Positions 1 through 7,618 of a stretch of DNA of 21,376 nucleotides are shown here, one piece after another. The notes under the pieces are model-generated. The model was not told the DNA's origin, made no database searches, and worked only from the letters and a program-made list of their open reading frames with translations. Location: NCBI GenBank assembly GCA_900759435.1, contig CAAEVD010000253.1, positions 1 to 21,376 of the forward strand, read 5' to 3'. The position numbers and the translations under genes are program-made. This DNA is from an uncultured Collinsella sp. (lineage in GTDB: Bacteria; Actinomycetota; Coriobacteriia; Coriobacteriales; Coriobacteriaceae). How positions within the stretch are numbered: position 1 is the stretch's first letter; every line of letters starts with the position of its first letter.

Positions 1-1535
1 CCCTCGACAAACGTGATGTGCTCGTACAGGGCGATGAGCTCGCCGAGCGCGAACGGGGTCAGCGTGTCGCCGAAGATCGAGGTCGTCGGACGGTTGCCCT
101 CAAAGCAGCGGGCCGGGACGATCTGCTCGGGCGTGCCCTCGGCACGAACCTCATCGGCCGTCTTACCAAAGGCGAGCGCCTTGGTCTGGGCCAGGAAGTT
201 GCCCAGGAACAGCTCATGCACGTCCTGACCGCTATCGGTTGCGGGGTTGGCAGTGTTAGCGAAAGCGATAAAGTCAGCCGGGACCACCACGGTGCCCTGA
301 TGCAGCAGCTGGTAGAAGGCATGCTGGCCGTTGGTGCCGGGCTCGCCCCAGAAGATCTCACCGGTATCGGAGGTCACAGCGCTGCCGTCCCAGCGGACGT
401 GCTTGCCGTTGGACTCCATGGTGAGCTGCTGCAGGTAGGCCGGGAAGCGGTGCAGATACTGGCAGTACGGAAGCACGGCGTGGCTCTTGGAACCGAAGAA
501 GTTGACGTACCAGACGTTGAACAGGCCCATCAGCGCGACGGCGTTGCTCTCGAGCGGCGTGTTGCAGAAGTACTCGTCGATGGCATGGAAGCCCTCGAGG
601 AACTGCTGGAAGCGCTCGGGGCCGAGCACGACGATCAGCGACAGGCCCACGGCGGAGTCGACGGAATAGCGGCCGCCGACCCAGTTCCAGAAACCGAAGG
701 CGTTGGCGGGGTCGATACCGAAGGCCTCAACCTTCTCGAGTGCGGTGGAGACGGCGACGAAGTGCTTTGCCACGGCCTCGGCGTTCTGCTCATCGGAGCC
801 GTCGATGGCACCCTGAGCCTTGAGCTGCTCGAGCATCCAGGTCTTGACCTCGCGGGCGTTGGTGAGGGTCTCGAGCGTGGTGAAGGTCTTGGAGACGATG
901 ATCACGAGCGTGGTCTCGGGATCGAGGCCTTTGAGCTTCTCTGCCTGATCGTTGGGGTCGATGTTGGAGATGTAGCGGCAGTCGATACCGGCGTCGGCGT
1001 AGGGACGCAGGGCCTCGTAGGCCATGACCGGGCCCAGATCGGAGCCACCGATGCCGATGGACACCAGGTGCTCGATCTTCTTGCCGGTAACGCCCTTCCA
1101 CTCACCGGAGCGCACGCGCTCGGCGAAGGCGTACATGCGGTCGAGGACCTCGTGCACGTCGGCGACGACATCCTGGCCGTCAACGATGAGCTGACCCTTC
1201 TCGCTTGCCGGACGGCGAAGCGCGGTATGCAGAACAGCGCGGTCCTCGGTGGTGTTGATGTGCTCGCCGGAGAACATGGCGTCGCGGCGCTCCTCGAGCT
1301 TCACCTCGCGGGCAAGATCACACAGCAGCTTGACGGTCTCATCGGTCACAAGGTTCTTGGACAGGTCGAAGTGCAGGTCACCGGCATCAAAGCTCAGCTT
1401 GTTCACGCGCTCTGCATCGGCAGCGAACCATGCCTTAAGGTCGATACCCTCGGCCTCGAGCTTCTCCTGATGGGCCTCGAGCGCCTTCCAAGCGGCGGTC
1501 GACGTAGCGTCGATAGGTGCGGCAACAGTTGCCAT
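1..1535 (-). CDS. pgi: Glucose-6-phosphate isomerase (3' end beyond window)
   Basis: Interconverts glucose-6-phosphate and fructose-6-phosphate in the cytoplasm (glycolysis and gluconeogenesis). Reading down from the ATG at 1533-1535, the frame stays open to the window edge for 511 residues. It shows the sugar-phosphate motif [11 protein letters not shown] near residue 160, the family signature [14 protein letters not shown] near residue 285, and MESNGK near residue 390. The family is usually about 530-560 residues, so the C-terminal part with the FDQWGVELGK-type signature lies outside the window. The start is fixed by GAGGAGG five bases upstream. An in-frame ATG nine codons earlier (1560-1562) abuts a GGAGGT and is less likely. 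The gene sits alone, with a hairpin in its leader and a repeat-rich spacer behind it. Identification is very secure. Confidence 0.97.
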   Translation of the reverse strand, partial: MATVAAPIDATSTAAWKALEAHQEKLEAEGIDLKAWFAADAERVNKLSFDAGDLHFDLSKNLVTDETVKLLCDLAREVKLEERRDAMFSGEHINTTEDRAVLHTALRRPASEKGQLIVDGQDVVADVHEVLDRMYAFAERVRSGEWKGVTGKKIEHLVSIGIGGSDLGPVMAYEALRPYADAGIDCRYISNIDPNDQAEKLKGLDPETTLVIIVSKTFTTLETLTNAREVKTWMLEQLKAQGAIDGSDEQNAEAVAKHFVAVSTALEKVEAFGIDPANAFGFWNWVGGRYSVDSAVGLSLIVVLGPERFQQFLEGFHAIDEYFCNTPLESNAVALMGLFNVWYVNFFGSKSHAVLPYCQYLHRFPAYLQQLTMESNGKHVRWDGSAVTSDTGEIFWGEPGTNGQHAFYQLLHQGTVVVPADFIAFANTANPATDSGQDVHELFLGNFLAQTKALAFGKTADEVRAEGTPEQIVPARCFEGNRPTTSIFGDTLTPFALGELIALYEHITFVE

Positions 1536-1553
1536 AAAGTCCTCCTCAACATA

Positions 1554-1577
1554 CGGGCGCATACCTCCATGCGCCCG
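1554..1577 (-). promoter_or_regulatory. Leader hairpin of pgi with GGAGGU loop
   Basis: A perfect 9-bp inverted repeat (CGGGCGCAT / ATGCGCCCG) with a six-base loop lies 19 bases upstream of the pgi start. On the pgi strand the loop reads GGAGGU, a Shine-Dalgarno-like word, and the true site GAGGAGG lies just downstream. The hairpin is plain in the sequence. A role as a ribosome standby site or mRNA stabiliser is inference. Confidence 0.5.
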
Positions 1578-1665
1578 GATAATCAGATGCCCCTATTCTA
1601 GCGCAGGTCAAGACCGTAATCAGCGAGCGTTGCCAATCCGCCCCCAAACGGCAACTGACCAAATG

Positions 1666-1721
1666 GGGACAGGTTTATTTTGGCAGGTCAAACGCTTTAC
1701 CTACCAAAATTAACCTGTCCC
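1666..1721. repeat. Intergenic imperfect palindrome (23-nt arms)
   Basis: Two 23-nt arms (1666-1688 and 1699-1721) pair at 21 of 23 positions around a 10-nt loop. The outer word is GGGACAGGTT and the inner word TTTTGGCAGGT. The element fills the spacer between pgi and the next gene and would fold on either strand. Its words recur at 1712-1733 and 2388-2409, so it belongs to a dispersed repeat family. It may also terminate transcription of the gene ending at 1735, although no uridine run follows. Confidence 0.75.
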
Positions 1722-1733
1722 TTCCTGTCAGGT
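1712..1733 (+). repeat. 22-nt repeat word, left copy
   Basis: The word AACCTGTCCCTTCCTGTCAGGT matches the reverse complement of 2388-2409 at 19 of 22 positions. The two copies are inverted and bracket the gene at 1735-2310. This left copy overlaps the right arm of the palindrome at 1666-1721 and ends two bases before the gene's stop codon. Confidence 0.6.
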
Positions 1734-1734
1734 G

Positions 1735-2310
1735 CTAGACCGCGGCGCACACGCTGCCGAGCAACTCGCGCAGAGGAGACCCAATGCCCTCAAGCAGTTC
1801 GGGGGCGATGATGGCAAAAACGGGAACCTCGCCGGCCCCCACGACGGCAGGCACTTTGCCCTCCGAGACAATACATCCATAAGGGACAAAACCGTCTTCG
1901 CCGGCATCGAGTACCGCCATGCGACGCGTGAGTTCGCGCGCAAAGCCGGCAGTATCGGCATCGCCGATCGCCAGGACAAAGTCCACGCCTTCGTCGGTCG
2001 CTAGGGCCACGGCCTCATCAACCAAATCGTCTCCCCCGTCGCCCCCGACCAAACCGCAACGAAAGAGCACGCGTTCGAGCAGGGCGCGATCGAGCGAGCC
2101 GAGTGCCGCCGAGACGAGCTCATCACGCGTATGCTTGTCACCGCCCAGCACTACCAGCGCCTTAGTGCCGCCGTAGTGAGCGACCAATCGTCCACACCAG
2201 CGAGCCACGTCCCCATCCGCAACAAGGCGCGTTGGCATACCAAACCCATAATTGACCATCTTTCCCACAACCCTTCCGTGCGTATAGGCGGTATCAATCG
2301 TTAGGCTCAT
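1735..2310 (-). CDS. Fe-alcohol-dehydrogenase-like protein, nucleotide-binding domain only
   Basis: A 191-residue protein resembling the N-terminal NAD(P)-binding half of iron-containing alcohol dehydrogenases (butanol dehydrogenase type). It has NYGFGMPTRLVADG near residues 19-32 (family: NFxFxxPTxIxFG), then ALVVLGGDK, then VDFVLAIGDADTAGFARE where active enzymes have the GGGSxxDxAK phosphate loop. The whole C-terminal metal-binding half with its histidines is absent, and the usual family length is about 380-400. Dehydrogenase activity is therefore doubtful, and it could be a decayed gene or a repurposed domain. The ATG at 2308-2310 lacks a clear ribosome site. An internal ATG at residue 18, next to GGGAAAG, would start exactly at the conserved domain. 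Repeat words flank it on both sides. Confidence 0.6.
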   Translation of the reverse strand: MSLTIDTAYTHGRVVGKMVNYGFGMPTRLVADGDVARWCGRLVAHYGGTKALVVLGGDKHTRDELVSAALGSLDRALLERVLFRCGLVGGDGGDDLVDEAVALATDEGVDFVLAIGDADTAGFARELTRRMAVLDAGEDGFVPYGCIVSEGKVPAVVGAGEVPVFAIIAPELLEGIGSPLRELLGSVCAAV

Positions 2311-2387
2311 GCTACGAAGCGAGGTTTTCCGGGCTGTTTCGCACTCTTTAGGGCTGCGTTAAATACCTGATGTAACCGAAAGACCAT

Positions 2388-2409
2388 ACCTGCCAAAAAG
2401 GGACAGGTT
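2388..2409 (-). repeat. 22-nt repeat word, right copy
   Basis: ACCTGCCAAAAAGGGACAGGTT, the inverted counterpart of 1712-1733 (19 of 22 identical after reverse complementing). It also carries both words of the palindrome at 1666-1721. Its right end touches the -35 hexamer of the polymerase promoter at 2410, so this copy may influence, or have helped form, that promoter. Confidence 0.6.
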
Positions 2410-2438
2410 TTGACGATGTCCGCGCAAGCCGGTATTAT
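2410..2438 (+). promoter_or_regulatory. Sigma-70-type promoter of the polymerase operon
   Basis: The -35 hexamer TTGACG (2410-2415) and -10 hexamer TATTAT (2433-2438) are separated by an ideal 17 bases, each one mismatch from consensus. The predicted transcription start near 2445 falls inside the first LexA-like box. An in-frame TTG at 2410 is part of the -35 hexamer, so it cannot be the translation start. Confidence 0.8.
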
Positions 2439-2469
2439 CGAACAGGTATTCGATAAGAACATGTGTTTG
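2439..2469 (+). promoter_or_regulatory. Two tandem LexA (SOS) boxes
   Basis: Box 1 (2439-2452) is CGAACAGGTATTCG. Box 2 (2456-2469) is AGAACATGTGTTTG. The Gram-positive LexA/DinR consensus is CGAAC-N4-GTTCG. Each box has a perfect GAAC left half and one mismatch in the GTTC right half. Their centres are 17 bp apart and they cover the predicted transcription start and early leader, the right place for repression. Box 1 is extended by flanking TAT/ATA symmetry. Confidence 0.75.
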
Positions 2470-2481
2470 ATGGGAGGACGC

Positions 2482-3987
2482 GTGGGGCACGAGCGTCACA
2501 CCTATATCTGCATCGACCTTAAAACGTTCTACGCCAGCGTCGAGTGCGTCGACCGCGGGCTCAACCCGCTCACCACCAACCTGGTCGTTGCTGACGAATC
2601 GCGCGGACGCACGACCATCTGTCTCGCTATCACGCAGGCCATGAAGGACTTAGGCATTCACAACCGCTGTCGTCTGTTCGAGATTCCCGACGGCATCGAC
2701 TACATCAAAGCAATGCCGCGTATGCAGCACTACATGGAGGTGTCGGCGCAAATCTACGGCATCTATCTGGAATACGTGAGTCCGCAAGACATTCACGTCT
2801 ATTCCATCGATGAATGCTTTATCGACGTGACACCCTATCTGGACCTCTATCACACCGATGCGGAAGGCTTCGCCTGCATGTTGCGTGACGAGGTCTTGGC
2901 GCGTACCGGCATCACGGCGACGGTCGGCATCGGCCCCAACCTATTCCAGGCCAAGGTTGCACTCGATATCACCGCCAAGCACGTGCCCAGTCGTATCGGC
3001 AAACTCGACGACGAGACCTTTCGCAAGGAGATCTGGCCCCATCGCCCCATCACCGACATCTGGGGCATCGGCCCCGGCGTGGCGGCCCGTCTCGAAAAAT
3101 ACGGTGTCTACGACCTGATGGGCGTCGCCGCGCTCGACGAAAACCTGCTTTACGACGAGCTCGGCGTCAATGCCGAGTATCTCATCGACCACGCCTTCGG
3201 GCGCGAGCCGACAACTATCGCCGATATCCAAACTTATCGCCCACAAGCGACCTCGACCACCACAGGGCAGGTGCTCTCGAAGGGCTATGCCTACGAGCAG
3301 GCCTACACCGTCTTGCGCGAGATGGTCGACAACGCCGTGCTGGATTTAATCGACAAGCACGTGGTGTGCGACAGCATCTCGCTCTTTGTGGGTTATGCGA
3401 GCGAACGAGCCGACATACGCCGCCTCGACGCCAGCGGCACAGCGCAATATGTGGACGGATGCGGACACCTACGCTCGAGCACGTCGAGCATCGAACCCGC
3501 CGTAACTGCTGGACCCGAGCTCGCACCCCGTGCGCCCAAGCCCGTCCAACGCGATGACGAACGACGGCGCTTGGTGCGTGAGGCGCAGGCAATCGATGGC
3601 ATCTTTGTGGGAGAGCATGGCGGCAAACCGCGCGGTGGCTATGCCGCGCTCTTCGCGCACTCCAACGCTTCGCGAAAGCTGCCCGAGCGAACCAATTCGT
3701 TTAAGAAGATCATGGGCTATTTCGATGAGCTCTGGGCGCAGACCGTCGATCCCAAACGACCGGTCAAACGCATCAACCTGGGATTTGGCAACCTCATGCC
3801 CGAGGAATTTGCCACTATCGACCTGTTCAGCGATGTTAAGGCCGATGAGCGCGAGCGCGACCTGGCGCGCGCCGTCCTGGCCGTGAAAGGCAAGTACGGC
3901 AAAAACGCCCTGGTCAAGGGATTAAGCTTTACCGCCGGCGCCACCGCACGCGAACGCAACGATCAGGTAGGAGGACATCGTGCCTAA
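2482..3987 (+). CDS. Y-family DNA polymerase, UvrX/UmuC type
   Basis: Translesion DNA polymerase of the UvrX branch found in Gram-positive bacteria, expected to copy past DNA damage. From the GTG at 2482 it is 501 residues. Palm motifs are present: CIDLKTFYASVE (metal-binding D12) and YSIDECFID (D110, E111), followed by GIGPNLFQAKVALD near 149-162 and a helix-hairpin-helix DIWGIGPGVAARLEKYG near 192-208. The little-finger region carries an extra charged, proline-rich stretch of about 70 residues (roughly 320-390) between SISLFVGYASE and GGYAALFAHSN. The GTG start has GGGAGGA just upstream; earlier in-frame starts overlap the promoter or LexA boxes. The stop overlaps the yolD start by 8 bases, so translation is probably coupled. 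The LexA boxes predict SOS induction. Confidence 0.93.
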   Translation: MGHERHTYICIDLKTFYASVECVDRGLNPLTTNLVVADESRGRTTICLAITQAMKDLGIHNRCRLFEIPDGIDYIKAMPRMQHYMEVSAQIYGIYLEYVSPQDIHVYSIDECFIDVTPYLDLYHTDAEGFACMLRDEVLARTGITATVGIGPNLFQAKVALDITAKHVPSRIGKLDDETFRKEIWPHRPITDIWGIGPGVAARLEKYGVYDLMGVAALDENLLYDELGVNAEYLIDHAFGREPTTIADIQTYRPQATSTTTGQVLSKGYAYEQAYTVLREMVDNAVLDLIDKHVVCDSISLFVGYASERADIRRLDASGTAQYVDGCGHLRSSTSSIEPAVTAGPELAPRAPKPVQRDDERRRLVREAQAIDGIFVGEHGGKPRGGYAALFAHSNASRKLPERTNSFKKIMGYFDELWAQTVDPKRPVKRINLGFGNLMPEEFATIDLFSDVKADERERDLARAVLAVKGKYGKNALVKGLSFTAGATARERNDQVGGHRA

Positions 3988-4405
3988 GTCCCAACAACAG
4001 CCGATGCGGCCACCGACGCCTTTTGAACGCCTAGCGGACCCCGAGGGAAGACGTCGCTCCGCCGACCCCAAGCTCACCGCCAACGGTGCTGTGCGCGCCA
4101 ACCGCGCCGCACAGTTTATGCCCTTTGCCGCCCTCACGGGATACTACGAGCTCGTGCGCAAACAAGAGATCACTGTTGAGCCCAAATGCGAACTCACGGA
4201 AGAAAAAGCCCTCGAGCTTTCGAAAAAGCTCGAGGGTCTCAAACGAGGCGACCTGGTGCGCGTCACCTATTACGATACGTACGGCTATCGTAACCGCACG
4301 GGCATTCTCGACGAAGTGTTACCCGCATTCAAGCTGCTCAAACTCAGGGATATCGCCATCAACTTCGACGATATCCAAGGCATCGAGCTGCGTGGTCGAG
4401 TCTAA
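3980..4405 (+). CDS. YolD-like family protein
   Basis: A 141-residue member of the YolD-like family (PF08863), the usual partner of UvrX-type polymerases in Gram-positive bacteria and thought to modulate them. The diagnostic stretch RAAQFMPFAALTGYYELV lies at about residues 42-59. The C-terminal half (GDLVRVTYYDTYGYRNRTG) is the expected small beta domain. It starts at GTG 3980 with GGAGG six bases upstream, inside the last codons of the polymerase gene, which indicates one SOS-controlled operon. Its TAA (4403-4405) overlaps the stop of the convergent surface-protein gene. No terminator is visible between the two genes. Confidence 0.9.
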   Translation: MPKSQQQPMRPPTPFERLADPEGRRRSADPKLTANGAVRANRAAQFMPFAALTGYYELVRKQEITVEPKCELTEEKALELSKKLEGLKRGDLVRVTYYDTYGYRNRTGILDEVLPAFKLLKLRDIAINFDDIQGIELRGRV

Positions 4406-6930
4406 CGACGAGAACGCTTGCGCAAGACGAGAGCAATGCCAAGCACTGCGGCAGCTGCAACCAGCAATCCCAAGACCAGCGTGAGGGTCGAGTCACCAGC
4501 GTGAGGCAGCGAGCCGTCCTTCGGAGTCTTCTTAGCGGTCGTCGTGACAGTGGTCGTGGTGCTGCTCGACTGGTCGTTACCGCCCGTCTGGCTGCCACCA
4601 GGCTGATCGCCACCACCCGGCTGCGAGGGATCCGTGGGCTCCGTCGGATCCGGAGTACCGGGTTCGACCGGATTCTCCGAATTCTCCTTGCGCTGGATCC
4701 AGACCTGGCAGCCATAGAACGGGTTGGCGGTACCAAGGCACAGACCCTGGTTGGTCACCGCAAAGGTGCGCAGACCATGGTTATACGGATCGTTAAAGCC
4801 GTTGGTCGTCAGCGTTGTAAAGTTCACGCCGTCCTCGGTCACATACATATCAAAGCCACGCTCGGCATCGTGCAGGTAGTACATGCAAGTAAGGACACTC
4901 TGCAGCTTCTTGAGGTTCTCCTCGCTCAGCAGCTTATCGAATGCATCCTGAATATCGCCCGGCAGCTCGGTGCCATAGGCATCCTCGTACTGCTGCTTCA
5001 GGCTCTCATAGCTATCGAGCATGTCCTGATACTGATCGGCAAAGGACTTGAAGTACGCAATCTCGCTATCGATCTTCTGGACATAAGCGGCGTCGTCCTC
5101 AACGTCCGCGGACATCGTCACGGCCTGATCGCAAAGATCGCCCGTGGCATCCTCCAGCGCATCGCTCAGATCGCCAAAGCCCTTAGCAACCTCGGTCTTC
5201 TCGTCGTCGACCTCGACGGCCTCAGCCTTCTCGTCATCGACCTCGGCGGCCTCGTTTGAATCATCGTCCGCAAGCGTGTTCACGGGAACGATGGGGTCGT
5301 CAGGCGATTTCTTGTCGAGCAGGTGATTGAGCAGGTCCCTAAGGCGCTGAACCTGAGAGGACCACTCCTCGGGCGTCATATCGATAATGTCGCCATTAGA
5401 GAACTGGCCGATCGGCTCAAGCAGGCTCGCGGTATCAAAGGTACCGATATACAGTTTGCCGTCGAACTTCTGCATGCGCCAAATGTACTGGTTCTCGTTT
5501 CGGCCAAAGCCCGAAGTCAGGCCGGAAATACCGCCCTCGGGGAACATGTCGGTGCGATCGCCAACGACGAGCTCCATGTTCTCGTCCTTGTCCATGCGAT
5601 AGATGTTGACCGACTGCTCAAGATTGGCATTCACAAACGAGCAGTCAACGCCGCCCATGCTGCTCTTGCCGCTCTCTTCGGTGTTTGATTTGTTGAACAG
5701 GATACGCTCGAGAGCAATCTCCTCGTCGTTGTATTCACCGATATAGAGGTAGTCGTTGTAGACGATGAGGTTGGCAGCGCCAGAACGGGTACGGGCAGGA
5801 TCGATGCCAAAGCAGTACCTTGCACCGTCCGCCTCCTGGTCGCCGACAATCGGAGTCCACGTATAGCTGCCGTCGGCGTTCTTGTCGCCACGGACCATGG
5901 CAAACGACTGCATGGAATTATCATCGGGAGCGTTCTCGGGCGTACCGGTGCAGATGGTCGCATAGAGATGGCCATTGTACGAGACCATATCCCAAATGGC
6001 GCCGCCGTAGATGCTGTCCTGATAGCGAATCGCCGGATAGCCAAACAGCGTCTCCGAGTTGGCAATCTCGGTGAAGCTGTCCTGGCCCTTCGAGGGGTCA
6101 GACGACGTCAGGATTGTCGACACAAAGTTACCGGCCGCGTCTTTACCCACATTACTGATGACGAGCTGGCCATCATGAACGCACATGCCGCGGATACCAG
6201 TAGAAATGCCCTGCTTATAGGCAGCACCGTAATCCTGCATGCTCGAAAGCCCCTGATAGACAACTTTCCACTCATCCGTCTTAGGATCGATCTCATATAC
6301 AGCAGGCAGGCCGCTTTTGCCGCCATTGGTTCTGACGCTGCCGCAGAAATAGAGCTTGCCCTTATAGCTCACGGCATTGCGGAACAAAGGAGCGACGCCG
6401 TTGAGCGAATCAGAGAGCAGCAGCTTGGTCTCACCGGTCTTGGTATTGATCTTGACCAAGATGCCACCGCTGTCCTTGTCGGCCGTGCCGTCCTCCTTCT
6501 GCTGTCCATAGAAGAAGGTGCCGTTAAACATGGCCTCCAGCGTCAGGCGCATGGTCTCGGCATCAAAGGAATCGCCCAGCGTGCCGTTCATGAGCGTAAG
6601 CGTGTTGCCCATCGCCGCATAGCAGGTGCCCACATAAAGCCAGTCACCATAGCTCGCAGCTGCCCAAGTGTAGCTCTGGCCGCGATCGCCTTCATTGTTG
6701 GCCGTGTTACCATCGGCGCCCGGAACGGCAACGGCACCGTCACCCTGGTAGTCGACGATGCCATCCGGCTGCGACGTTCCTACCGTAGGATGCGAGAGCT
6801 TCTCAAAGGAATACCCATTTCCCGCATTGTAGGTAACGGCACCCGAAGCGTCTTCGGCGTGCGCCGGCAGCGGCGATACCAAGATAGCGGCAAGCGCTGC
6901 CACCAAGCCAAGTGTTTCCAATCGTCTCAT
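4402..6930 (-). CDS. Sortase-anchored beta-propeller-like surface protein
   Basis: An 842-residue secreted protein of unknown ligand. A signal peptide spans residues 1-25 (cleavage after PAHA). Blade-like repeats of the form aromatic-x-G-x-LY-x-G occur near 94 (YGDWLYVGT), 189, 252, 318, 391 (YNDYLYIGE) and 489 (FDGKLYIGT), and a last one at 725-744 (GLCLGTANPFYGCQVW). Between the last two sits a helical, acidic insert (about 515-690) with a tandem decapeptide repeat. A Pro/Gly/Ser/Thr-rich stalk follows (750-800), then LPHAG (808-812), a hydrophobic helix and the basic tail RKRSRR. This is the layout of a cell-wall-anchored protein, though the sorting motif has Ala where Thr is usual. GGGGAGG lies 10 bases before the ATG. 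It stands alone between a convergent and a codirectional gene. Binding or hydrolytic function cannot be told. Confidence 0.85.
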   Translation of the reverse strand: MRRLETLGLVAALAAILVSPLPAHAEDASGAVTYNAGNGYSFEKLSHPTVGTSQPDGIVDYQGDGAVAVPGADGNTANNEGDRGQSYTWAAASYGDWLYVGTCYAAMGNTLTLMNGTLGDSFDAETMRLTLEAMFNGTFFYGQQKEDGTADKDSGGILVKINTKTGETKLLLSDSLNGVAPLFRNAVSYKGKLYFCGSVRTNGGKSGLPAVYEIDPKTDEWKVVYQGLSSMQDYGAAYKQGISTGIRGMCVHDGQLVISNVGKDAAGNFVSTILTSSDPSKGQDSFTEIANSETLFGYPAIRYQDSIYGGAIWDMVSYNGHLYATICTGTPENAPDDNSMQSFAMVRGDKNADGSYTWTPIVGDQEADGARYCFGIDPARTRSGAANLIVYNDYLYIGEYNDEEIALERILFNKSNTEESGKSSMGGVDCSFVNANLEQSVNIYRMDKDENMELVVGDRTDMFPEGGISGLTSGFGRNENQYIWRMQKFDGKLYIGTFDTASLLEPIGQFSNGDIIDMTPEEWSSQVQRLRDLLNHLLDKKSPDDPIVPVNTLADDDSNEAAEVDDEKAEAVEVDDEKTEVAKGFGDLSDALEDATGDLCDQAVTMSADVEDDAAYVQKIDSEIAYFKSFADQYQDMLDSYESLKQQYEDAYGTELPGDIQDAFDKLLSEENLKKLQSVLTCMYYLHDAERGFDMYVTEDGVNFTTLTTNGFNDPYNHGLRTFAVTNQGLCLGTANPFYGCQVWIQRKENSENPVEPGTPDPTEPTDPSQPGGGDQPGGSQTGGNDQSSSTTTTVTTTAKKTPKDGSLPHAGDSTLTLVLGLLVAAAAVLGIALVLRKRSRR
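5191..5250 (-). repeat. 30-bp tandem repeat inside the surface-protein gene
   Basis: Two 30-bp units encode residues 561-570 and 571-580, AAEVDDEKAE followed by AVEVDDEKTE. In-frame repeats of this sort can change copy number and so alter the length of the acidic linker. Confidence 0.7.
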
Positions 6931-7029
6931 AAGGCTATAGCCTCCCCTGTCCTAAAGCCCAGTTTTAGCATTCTTCATTTCTGTCCACGGTTAATTGCAA
7001 TCTGAGCACAGCAATAACCGTGTAAGTAT

Positions 7030-7035
7030 ATTATA
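7030..7035 (-). promoter_or_regulatory. Candidate -10 element of the surface-protein gene
   Basis: On the minus strand TATAAT lies in an AT-rich stretch (about 7015-7055) that contrasts with the GC-rich surroundings, about 100 bases before the surface-protein start. No good -35 hexamer is seen at 16-18 bases. The rest of the 6931-7205 spacer holds a short GC hairpin (CCGGT / ACCGG around 7179-7192), possibly the end of the upstream gene's transcript, and nothing else I can name. Confidence 0.4.
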
Positions 7036-7205
7036 TAGCTGTAATTTTTTGGACGGGTTAATGGACGCTCGATTGGTAGCGAATTCCGCGCAAACCGTCA
7101 CCAAACTCCACTTTTGCCGCATCGAAAGATTATTTTTTGCGCAAATTTTTGGATGCCGATAGTCACAGTGGGCAGGAGGCCGGTACCCACCGGAGAGGGC
7201 AACGC

Positions 7206-7589
7206 CTACATTTTCATAACGTAATAGCCCGCGCCCCTCACCGCCGTCTCGAGTGTGTCGCGATCAACCGGGCGCTTCGAGTGCACGTGTGCCGTGTGGT
7301 CCGCATACGTCACCGTAGCCCACACGCCATTAAGCGCATTGAGGGCATTCGTCACATTCCGGGCGCAGCCGTCGCAACTCATGCCGCCGATAAGGAGTTC
7401 CTCACGATAGGGGTAGTGGGACTCGTCGGTGTCTGCCACCACAACCCTCTTGGCTTTCTTGCCGCTCGCGCCATCGCTGCAACAACTCTTCCCATGTGTC
7501 GAAGCGGCAATGCGGCGCAGTCCAAAAAACATGCCGACGGCAATGACGGCCAGCACGATGAGATTCGCAGGATTGAGCAAGTCATTCAT
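7206..7589 (-). CDS. Membrane-tethered heavy-metal-associated (HMA) domain protein
   Basis: A 127-residue protein with one N-terminal membrane helix (about 8-27), a short Cys pair (C36-C37) and a basic linker. A heavy-metal-associated domain (about 64-127) carries GMSCDGC at 69-75, the two-cysteine site that binds Cu(I) in CopZ/Atx1-type chaperones. The N-terminal part (helix, basic residues, Cys pair) also recalls FeoB-associated Cys-rich membrane proteins, a weaker resemblance. The ATG at 7587-7589 is preceded by GAAAGGGTGG. A CsoR-type operator 30 bases upstream points to copper-responsive expression. No copper ATPase lies in the window. It probably holds or passes copper at the inner face of the membrane; topology is not certain. 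Confidence 0.85.
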   Translation of the reverse strand: MNDLLNPANLIVLAVIAVGMFFGLRRIAASTHGKSCCSDGASGKKAKRVVVADTDESHYPYREELLIGGMSCDGCARNVTNALNALNGVWATVTYADHTAHVHSKRPVDRDTLETAVRGAGYYVMKM

Positions 7590-7618
7590 GCGCCCACCCT
7601 TTCAAGTAGCCCTATCTA

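Noticed and set aside
18..1601. A 527-residue open frame on the plus strand opposite pgi
   Set aside because: It is the shadow of pgi: the real gene on the minus strand has all family motifs and a ribosome site, and the plus-strand translation resembles no protein.
7141..7205. Possible cobalamin riboswitch on the minus strand
   Set aside because: CCGGTGGGTACCGG followed by CCCACTGTGAC recalls part of the riboswitch core, but the 5' helices would fall inside the HMA coding sequence and the AGCCAGGAGACC-type 3' part is missing.
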